This document shows positions 55,834-64,000 of a stretch of DNA of 64,000 nucleotides, in pieces (within the stretch, counting starts at the first letter, position 1; every line of letters begins with the position of its first letter). The notes beneath the pieces were generated by a model that was not told the origin of the DNA, ran no database searches, and saw nothing but the letters and a program-made list of their open reading frames with translations. Source of the stretch: Toxonevra muliebris (Eukaryota > Arthropoda > Insecta > Diptera > Pallopteridae); the NCBI GenBank assembly GCA_963691655.1, contig OY829327.1, forward strand, positions 68,708,079-68,772,078, written 5' to 3'. A program made the translations under genes and the position numbers.

Positions 55834-57441
55834 TTAGAGTAACGATTGCTCAATCATTATTTTATCGAAACCAGGCGGGGGACTATAATGGAAATTATCC
55901 AAGATAATGTCCAAAATTGAACCGTTGCCAACTGCAAGAAATAATTTAAAAACAATTATATTAAATATTTAAATCAACACAATTGAAATTCGTTGAAAAC
56001 TTACCATAAACGACTGGATACACGGAACCTTTTACATTACGATATGGTACTTCTAGATTCTTTCCATTGAAGTAAAAGTTTAATTCTATATGATCAAAGG
56101 ACACACCCACAATATCACCTTCATCGGGGAATTCATGCTGTGGTTGTGTTATTAAAGTCGCTTCTTTTCTTGGCGAATTGTTGCTATTACTGCCATTAGT
56201 TAGGAGAAAATCTTCGGGTATATCTTCAATGCCAATCAAACCACCATTGGCAACAGCAGCGGCCACATCACTATTAACAACACGCACGGGTTCTTGTGTG
56301 GTTACCACCACTGGACGGAAAACCTCATCGTTGTGGCGCGTAGCATTATCTGAGCAGAGACACCAAGATTCTTTATCACTGCCACCAAATTTTTTTGCCA
56401 GATCAGTTTGACGTGTTGCCAAGCCGACAGACCACACACCTGACTGTTGAATTTTCACTTCAAAATATGATTTTGATTGGACGAGAGGTGCAGTAGCCAA
56501 AGCACCACCTGTGCCGGTTATTCTCAATTGCTTCGATAGCAAAATAACATCAGGTCCTGTTGTGTTGAAAAGAAAGGAAAACATATGCAATTTATACTCT
56601 AGTGGGTTTCATAAAAATCGCTTTCAAATATTTATTCCAGCATTACGAAATAAAATTCTTAAATGAGCACGATTGTTTTTGTATCGATACTGCACTCTTT
56701 ATATAGTGGAATAGTTCCACATGAGATTTTTTATAAAGAAATGAAAAAAACATCTAAGGGAATTCGTTTGTTTTTACGAAACAGATATGTTTGATTAGTG
56801 ATTGGCAGACACATATAGATTCGACCTTGATAAACCTAACTTTGGTAGACAATGCCTAACTTTGGTGAACAGGCGTGTGATAATTTAAAGCGTCATTGTG
56901 GCGGGAGGAGCGGTATTACACATAAGGCAAGGATTGGATAATTTCTTGGTGTTTTTAAGAAGTATCCAGCTTGTGGAGTGTTTCGGTAATACCCTAAATT
57001 TTTGATTTTAGAAAAATGCAGACAAGAAATTGAATTTGTATTAGTTGAAATAGCATGAAACTAAACCAATTTTTATTTTACATATATAAGAAAATGAAAT
57101 TTTAGTATCAATTTTTAAAGTGAAGAAAGCCCTCAAACTTTGTTTACTGTAGAAATTTTCCTTTTCTCTATTCAGTTTTAGGTACTTACGCGACTCAATT
57201 TTCTATTGAAGAATTCGAAAATTTTCTACAAATGCAATTTTTATGTTGGAAATTTGAAAACATCTGGAATGAAGAACTCTCAGGAGGATTAATGTAGTTT
57301 TACAACCGAACTTACACACCGTTCTTCTTGATTCTTACCAATAAAAGTAGAATCCAAATGAATCTCAGGTTCTCGCTGTCTGGTAGCAGCTGCTGGTTTT
57401 CGCATATTTCCATTTAGACATGTTCTCAAACAGCAAAACAT
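55834..57441 (-). CDS. SPRYD7: SPRY domain-containing protein 7 homologue
   Basis: Exons: 57441-57339, 56556-56005, 55931-55834; introns 782 and 73 nt. The sum is 753 nt, giving 250 residues. The N-terminus MFCCLRTCLNG matches the Cys-rich start of SPRYD7 proteins. The SPRY fold follows: LRITGTGGALATAPLVQ, KSYFEVKIQQSGVWSVGLAT, VGVSFDHIELNFYFNGKN, VKGSVYPVVY, and the diagnostic ending HYSPPPGFDKIMIEQSLL. The family is about 196 residues in vertebrates; here about 50 extra residues (Val/Ala/Asn/Ser-rich, ending before EFPDEGDIVG) sit in the loop before the last strands. SPRYD7 is thought to bind partner proteins through the SPRY fold; the role in flies is not known to me. All junctions keep frame. 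Confidence 0.9.
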
Positions 57442-57655
57442 TTTAATATATTGTTGTTTTTCACAGTTTATTTGCTATTTATTTTTTGGATTTGGTTCGA
57501 CTTTGTTTCACTGTCAAAAATTCTCTTAATTGCAACCTTGCTCAGTGTGGCCAGATTTGACAATTTTTGTGGCGGTGTAATTTCCTCCTTTCTTTAACCT
57601 TAGAAACGCAACACTTTTTTATTAATTGAATTCATTACCATAATTTTAATACATA

Positions 57656-58182
57656 AGTGGCTGTTCAGACGAGTGCAGGCATGAATCATGTCTGAAAGAG
57701 AAAGGTAGAAGAAATAGGTAGAGAGAAAGAGATAGCAGAGTGGCAAAGCAAATCCAAAAATAAAATAAAAATCGGCGCATTGATGAATATTCCATGTTCA
57801 TATTGTTCCGATTTTGCCACTTTCCCTCATAATTTTTTTTAAGTTGAAGAAGCAAAATGAACGCAAACAAACAATGCGCATCTACGGCACACACAGTCTT
57901 CATTTTCTTGCTATTTTTTTATAAACTTATTTTAATTTCTTAAGAGATTGTTGCTTTTATTATTTAATTTAATTTTTAGTACATATTTAAGGCACATAAT
58001 TGATATTTCTTTTGCATTTATTTGCGAACAAAAGAACCTATCTTAATGAGCACAAGAAAAAGTGTCAAAATTCCAATTCCACCGTTCCTTTTTGATTAGA
58101 AAAAGTCCTTCATGGTTGCACTCATGTGAACACGACACGCCTGCCCAGGCTTTTCATGCTTGCTCCCGTCTGAACAGCCACT
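57656..58182. mobile_element. AGTGGCTG-family inverted-repeat element, copy 2
   Basis: The left end is AGTGGCTGTTCAGACGAGTGCAGGCATGAA; the right end is the inverse of AGTGGCTGTTCAGACGGGAGCAAGCATGAA. TIRs match at about 26 of 29 bases. The interior of about 460 bp has no gene. A smaller copy lies at 35665-35820. Confidence 0.8.
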
Positions 58183-58547
58183 AAGTCCTGTTCACGCTGG
58201 TTAATGGGGTAACAGGTTAAAAGTGTAACACCAAATTACTCTACGATAACAAACTATATGGCATTTGCTTTTACCCTTACTTTACACTTTTACTCGGGTT
58301 GGACCCTTGAGTAAAATATTTGTTACTCTGTTACTCTGAGTATGAGAGAAAATTAGTGTTGCCTACTTCTTGAATATGTATGACAACAAAAAATAAAAAC
58401 AAAAGTTTTGTTGCTAGCGCATTGAATTGGGAACATTGATCGCAGAGAGTGTACTAATTCAATTTTAGATGCGTTCATGTTTTAGGGTGAATCATTAATT
58501 TTTTATTCCATTACTCAGCACTTTACTCTAATGAGTGAATAGGGCTA
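58183..58547. mobile_element. TA-flanked MITE related to the 45951 element
   Basis: The right end, inverted, reads TAGCCCTATTCACTCATTAG, sharing GCCCTATTCAC with 45951-46088. The left end AAGTCCTGTTCACGCTGG is a weaker match. It directly follows copy 2 of the AGTGGCTG family. No coding sequence. Confidence 0.5.
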
Positions 58548-58727
58548 TTGTTTTTTTTATATTAAATGCATTCTTGATACATTGGTACATGTTTTTAAAA
58601 TTTGGTACATTCTGTGGACAAAGTTAGCTTTCATAGTAATTAAGAATTGTAAACATATTTTCAAAATACTTTACAAATTAGAAAATTGTTCAGTTAATAA
58701 TTTTTTGGCAAAAAGTAAGTTGTATTG

Positions 58728-58860
58728 AAAATGGAATAGAAATGTGGTTTGAAGAATTGACTAAATTTATATTCATGTTAATGAGTTTTCCTCATAGCTC
58801 AGCTAATGCTGAAAGAAAATTTTTTGACTTTAGTCTAATACAAAAAAAAAAAAACAATTA
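58728..58860 (+). pseudogene. hAT C-terminal dimerisation motif fragment
   Basis: The plus-strand reading MWFEELTKFIFMLMSFPHSS continues as ANAERKFFDFSLI. This matches the hAT C-terminal pattern (Pro-His-Ser-Ser-Ala then Glu-Arg-x-Phe-Ser). Only about 40 residues remain. Flanking TTGGTACAT words (58580-58610 and 58925-58970) may be remnants of the ends of the same element. Confidence 0.6.
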
Positions 58861-58996
58861 ATATAATGTTATATAATAAACTGAAAAAAGTTTTTAATAA
58901 AGTTATTTATTCTATATGAAAAAAATGGTACATTTTTCCCCCATTTGGTACATTTTTTGTAAATATTGGTACAAAATAAAATGAGTAAGTGGCAAC

Positions 58997-59345
58997 CGTG
59001 TTTCAGAGCACGGAGTAGAGTAGAGCGTGAGCACATTGCGCATGCTCTGATCAGAGAACGGTGCGAATACGCTCTGACAACTCTTATTAAATTTTAAAAC
59101 GCATAGAGCACGAACTGTCAGATAACAGCTGTTTATAATTAAGTTTATTTTTCAACAATGTTTCTTTGAATCGTTTGATTTTTTTTGTGCAAATAAATTA
59201 ATTATTCTGAGCCCTTGTCGACCATTTCAAATTTTTGTGTTCTGAGTGCACTCTGAACACAAAAAGAAACCTAATTAAATTTGCTCTGAGTGCTCAGAGC
59301 GAAAAACGATTATGTTTTTTGACAACTCGTGCTCTGTTCAGAGAT
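58997..59345. repeat. Inverted-repeat region rich in GCTCTGA / TCAGAGC
   Basis: CAGAGCACGGAGT near 58997 and the inverse ACTCGTGCTCTG near 59323 form imperfect ends, and CTCTGA, TCAGAGC or GCTCTG occurs about ten times between them. It is probably a small foldback element of about 350 bp. No gene. Confidence 0.5.
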
Positions 59346-60128
59346 AATAAAGAAAAACTCCTATTGTTTATTGCCTTTTTTATATAAATAATGGGAATTC
59401 TGGGTTTCTCCCTCTAGTTTAGTAATCAGAACACCGCAATGCAAGAAGCGACTAAAGAACAATTTCCCTATATTTTTTACGAGAAATCTAATTTTTTTTC
59501 TTTATGACACAACAGTCCAAGTAGGACCGAGTCTTCTAATTTACCGAGCCTTCTAACTTACCTTTATTTGACTTCTTTCAATTTTAATTTGAAAAGCAGC
59601 ACTGTTTGCTGAAATTAACTAAACCTTCAGATGAGCAAAAAGTACTAAAATTAAAATGGTACTAAACTTTAGTTTTAGTCACAGTTGAGGTGAGTACGTA
59701 CAATTGAAAAACCGAAAAAAGTTTTCATTTTTAAAAAATAAATGGATCAAGGCAAGGTGAATTTATACAAGGTGAATATATATTATACCAGCAACTCATT
59801 CTTCTTCTTTTTTCGTGGTCAAAATCATTGCTTACTTTTGTTTGTTTTTTTACGTTTTTCCATTCTCTTCACGCCGCTATTATGGCCGCAACAACTAAAA
59901 TGTGTTGTTATTATTTTGTTGTACGGCTGATTTTAACATTTTATGTTGTTTTTGCAATGGTGAAATTGTTGTAATCTTGCTATCACCTTTTACATGATTT
60001 CACCATGGATCAAGGCGAGAACGCAAGGGGCTTCAAACTTATACAAAAACTTAAGCAAAACCCCTTAAGTTTCTCAGACTTAAGCTTTAGATATTTAGTT
60101 AGAATTAACTTCATATATTTATTCGTTA
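59346..60128. other. No recognised gene
   Basis: ATGGATCAAGGCRAGR occurs twice, near 59742 and 60005, each followed by a similar TTATAC word, so a partial duplication is likely. No coding family is recognised. Confidence 0.4.
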
Positions 60129-60236
60129 ATTTGGACCATATATGTAGTACTTCTATATTGGCAGTACACACAAGGTACATTCGCCAACATTAGAGTAAAG
60201 AATATATAAAGAAACCAAATATTTAGTCGTCGACGC

Positions 60237-63200
60237 GATTCCATCGGTGGAAGTGCCACAACCATATCCAAGTCCATCATCTCCATTCCATTCCGGTAAG
60301 TACAAAAGTAATAATTCTTAATTTTACACAGACACAAACACAGCTGGATTTATACAATGAACAAAACGTCGTCTTAAAGCGCGTCCACTCAAAGTATTGC
60401 TGATCTATGCCCAAAAATTCAGCTTGATTCTCGTAAGTGAATATAGTCATATATAAGATAGGTATTACATTAGGGATACGTAATTTATTGTAGAGCAAAA
60501 TTCTACGAGTACGCCGAAAAAACGTCGATTTTCAGATCCGCGCTATTTAGATGAAATTCAAGTACATGATTTCGATACTCCTAAACGCGCAAGGCGCGTT
60601 ATTAATTTGATAAAAAAAAAATAATAAAAAACCTTCGTGATACGAAACGCTATTTACGAAAGCGAGTTACTTGACAGCAAGAATTGATGACACACTTGCG
60701 TGAAAAAAATTTTATCGATGCTGATGTCGGAGAAATGATGGTAAAGTGTCAAGTTTTATTTTCAGTTTTAGAGTTGCAAGAATATCTTTAATACCAATGA
60801 AAGTCTAGAACACTATTTTGCAGTGTTTTTGCTGTTGAAAATTGCGTATCCTTTAAGTTTTCGGTATAGGATAAATTATGTCTTGTTGGAAAGCTTGTAT
60901 CATGAATAAAAAACAAATTTTACAGGAATTTTCACAGAATGGTCTGCGTTTTAAGATATCGTGATTTAGAGTTTATTTGCTTATATAAAAAATTTAACTT
61001 AAAATAAATTAAAGATTAAGTGGTTACTTTGTTTTACATCTTTATTTTTTTAGTATAAGGAATTCATTTTTGATGACAAAATAGCAATGTACAACACTAT
61101 TTCCCCCTAGTTAATGAACTAACGGACTAAACTTTTAGGCTTGTTTAGTCCGTTCAGAAATTAAGATACAGAAAATAGTCAAAAATATAAATATTAAAAA
61201 ATATAGGATCTATATTTTATATTGTTTTAATTTTAAGCACAATTTTTCACGTAAACCAATAAACTTCAATTCCAGATATCTTTCTTAAAACACATATGCT
61301 TCTGTGAAAATTCTAGACATTAGTTTTTTATTTATGATTGGATCTTTCCAACAATTCATCATTCATCCAATACTGAGTGAAAAAGTTTATTTGCCGCACT
61401 ATGTAATTATTAATGCGTACCAGACTGGAGTATTAGTGAATAATTATCGCTCACTACTACTTTTTGTACCAATGTGAGTAAGACTCCATTACCACTAAAC
61501 GTTTAGTTTAGGATTTGGTTTCCACTACTAGCAGAAGTTTAGTGGTAGTGAAAGCTACCATAGTGCGATCAAAATCTAATGTCTAAGATCTCGCCTGATT
61601 CGTACTTCACACTTGTTGCTAATAACAAACTCAATTTTCTCTAGGATCTCATTCCTGACAACATTAAAGCAATGGTAACGAGAAAAATGAATGGCTCTTA
61701 ATGGTATTGCAAAGAAATAAGAAGCTTCGCATTGACTCTTCATTTTTATTCGCCAAAAGCAAACAAATATGTTCGTGAAACTTGGAAAAACATGCTACCA
61801 AATCCATCTACTTTGAGAAAGTGGTATAAAAATGTGGATGGGTCACCAGGATTTACCCAGCAAGCTTTGGATGCACTATCGTTCCGCACTAAAGGAGAGA
61901 AACCTGTCATAATAAACCTTGTTTTGGATGAGATGGCAATTCGTGAACAACGAATTTTCGATCGAAATGGTTTTCAAGGCGGTATCGATTTGGGTATCTG
62001 CGATGGGCGTGCAGAAAACGATGCTGTTCCTTCAGCAAATAATGGAAAATTCCAATTGGTTATTTTTTGATTCGTTGAATGACAATTGGAAAATTCCAAT
62101 TGGTTATTTTTTGATTCGTTCGCTAAGAGGTGAAGAGCGTGCTAATTTGCTGAAAAAATGTGGCGCCCATGTATATTCAATCACCTTTGATGGCGCTCCC
62201 ACCAACCTAGCTATGTGTACAAGCTTAGGGGCTAATTTTACTTACGGTCCAAAATTTAATCCGACTTTTCTTAATCCTGCTACAAAAGAAATATGCTATA
62301 TATTTTTTGATTATTGATAAAATTAATTCCTAACTGTTTCGGTGACAAACGAATTTTGAAAACCGACGAAGCTAAATTTATACGTTGGAAATTTATAGAG
62401 GACTTGTACGAACTACAGCGACAAGAAGGTTTACGTACGGCAAACAAATTAACAAAAAAAACATATTTATTACAGAAATAGTATAATGAACTTTAAAATT
62501 GCTATCCAAACTTTGACAAAAAGTGTTTCCAACTCACTAACATTCTTAGAAAAAGATTAATAAATTGTTCGAAGGCAGTACAGAAACTGCGCAATTTTGT
62601 CTAAATTTTAGTGATATCGGCGATATCTTGAATTGTAAAAACAAATTCTCTAAAGACAATTTTAACGCACCTTTAACTCAAGAAACCTACTTAAGACTGA
62701 AGTTGCATGCGTCTGAATTCGAACAGTATATAATAAGCTTGCGTGATGTTAACGATGTTCCAATCCTTTAAACTGGCAGAAAAACGGGCTTCCTTGGAAT
62801 GATAATAGGACTAAGAAACATATTTCCTTTGTACGACAAACTTCAAACTTTTGGCCAGTCCTATTTGCCAACGTACAAACTATCACAGGACTTTCTCGAA
62901 ACTTTTTTCAGTGCAATTCGCGCGAAAAGGGGTTTTAATAACAATCCCAATGCTGTGCAGTTAAAAAGCGCATATAGACGCTTCCTGGTTAGGCACGAAC
63001 TTAAAGAGTCCGAAAGTGGGAATTGCGCTTTTGATAAGCTCCCAGTCCTTAGCGTTTCTTCTGCTTCGAAAGTTGTCGTCAACTTACAATATGATATTAA
63101 AACAGCGGAGGCTTACATAAGAACAATGTGGAGTTTGTTAACATTTGTGGATAATGTTGTACAATACATAGCGGGTTTCGTAGCGTGGGAATACGTTCAC

Positions 63201-63554
63201 CATCAAATGCGAAGTATGCAAAGAGCAGTTGCTAAAGATGTGTGCGATATTTGCTTAGTTTGTGAAAGCATTATAAGGCAAATCTTGTCAAAACTTCTTC
63301 AAAAAAACTTAAAACCTTTTTTAATTAATGCAGTTTTGCGAAACGTCGGAAGTTCATTTTCAAATAAATTTATGGATGACCATATAAAGATTGAAAATTT
63401 TTTCAATAACACCGACATAAACAATGACCATAGAATATTACTTTGTAAATCTATTATTAATTTACGCCTGTTTTACGAAAGCAGTAAATCAATAGAAGAA
63501 AAAGAATTCATTAGAAACAAATTTACAAAATTGATATTATTTGCAAATCAATAA
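60237..63554 (+). pseudogene. P-element/THAP9-like transposase, decayed
   Basis: Order: a Pro/Ser-rich exon ending at a GTAAGT donor near 60297; an exon after TTTATTGTAG (60493) with STPKKRRFSDPRYLDEI; a coiled-coil part (LRDTKRYLRKRV, LMTHLREKNFI) with a donor near 60740; an exon after TTTCTCTAG (61644) with DLIPDNIKAMVTRKM; then the catalytic region with LTLHFYSPKANKYVRETW, VLDEMAIREQ (Asp), NWKIPIGYFLI, GEERANLL, SITFDGAPTN (Asp), WKFIEDLYELQRQEGLR and LSQDFLETFFSAIRAKRGF (Glu). The C-terminus ends at 63554. Stops at about 61706 and 62065 and several shifts around 62050-62800 break it. A duplicated segment (AATTGGAAAATTCCAATTGG-like, 62040-62110) causes one break. A clear THAP domain is not seen at the 5' end. 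Confidence 0.8.
62040..62120 (+). repeat. Short tandem duplication inside the P-like transposase
   Basis: TGGAAAATTCCAATTGGTTA followed by TTTTTTGATTCGTT occurs twice, at about 62043 and 62087, 44-45 bp apart. The second copy restores the reading NWKIPIGYFLIRS, so the duplication is a local insertion that damages the gene. Confidence 0.8.
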
Positions 63555-64000
63555 TAATGATGTACCTATTTATAATATTTTTTAAATTATTAATTTATAA
63601 ACTAATTATTAAAAACTATTTGTTATGATAAACCTTGTGTTTAATTTATTATATTTATACCTTAGTCAACAGAACATAATAACATACTGTTTATGTATGT
63701 ACATATATAAAAATAGTTCATTTCGTTTTGGGCCATACTTTTCCATTTTCATTCCGGCCCTGGAACGATTTGACAGTTTGTATAGTTCACAAATACCTAC
63801 ACTAACAAAGAATTTTGATATAGGCTGTCTCTCGTTGATTACGGAATTCAAATTCATTGTGAAGGTAGGTTACTGCCAATATAGAAGTATTACATATATG
63901 ATTTGGACCAATATTAAATAAAATATTTATAACTTTATACAGGTGGTTCAAAATTTATTTTACTCAATTAGTAGCGAACATCATTTGTTTGCCAACGACT

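Larger units (their letters stand above)
60137..63900 (+). mobile_element. P-element/THAP9-like transposon, 3,764 bp
   Basis: A perfect 8-bp direct repeat ATTTGGAC (60129-60136 and 63901-63908) flanks inverted ends that start CATATATGTARTACTTCTAT and continue ATTGGCAGTA. Both the 8-bp duplication and the CA start fit P elements. It carries a transposase gene with intron-like breaks and several stops. The ends match the nested 648-bp derivative at 25719-26366. Confidence 0.9.

Overview
This window is AT-rich nuclear DNA from a higher dipteran fly (Schizophora-like, possibly a fruit fly or blow fly). The evidence is short introns of about 54-93 nt with GT..AG borders, a fly-type divergent ionotropic receptor, and a dense mixture of insect transposon families. 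Only three ordinary host genes are supported, all on the minus strand: an ionotropic receptor (27763-29664), a very divergent alpha-tubulin in five exons (47515-49151) and a SPRYD7-type SPRY-domain gene in three exons (55834-57441). Nearly everything else that can be identified is transposon, often one element inside another.

Region 1 (1-5.6 kb) holds a TTAA-flanked non-autonomous element, a truncated maT (DD37D) transposase and a decayed hAT transposase gene. The hAT gene is split by a 756-bp hAT-type non-autonomous element with an 8-bp target duplication. Region 2 (5.6-16 kb) is a broken mariner that carries a 9.5-kb BEL/Pao retrotransposon with nearly identical 469-bp LTRs. The BEL has a long repeat-bearing leader, a frame-disrupted gag-pol and an additional zinc-knuckle gene in the env position. 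That gene appears to take its start codon by splicing from an ATG in the leader. The pol region is itself interrupted by a Penelope-like fragment that contains a hammerhead ribozyme; a second copy lies near 52.8 kb.

Region 3 (16-27.4 kb) is mostly non-coding, with seven TTAA-flanked elements, most beginning CCCT as in piggyBac. One of these contains a nested P-element derivative that keeps a THAP-like exon. Region 4 (27.7-34.1 kb) holds the receptor gene, a 2.5-kb element with GTCGA-rich inverted ends, and a Tc1-like element with an intron that keeps the reading frame. Region 5 (35.6-46.1 kb) holds tandem repeats, two LINEs (one with a tRNA-derived SINE inside it), an almost complete PIF/Harbinger element with transposase and Myb-like genes, a shrunken Helitron and two foldback elements. 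Region 6 (47-59.4 kb) holds the tubulin and SPRYD7 genes, a LINE with a foldback element inside it, the second hammerhead copy, a 110-bp retroposon and a cluster of small inverted-repeat elements. Region 7 (60.1-63.9 kb) is a 3,764-bp P-element/THAP9-like transposon with matching inverted ends and an 8-bp target duplication.

Coordinates of exons and element ends were read by eye. Family names rest on recognised motifs; no database search was run.
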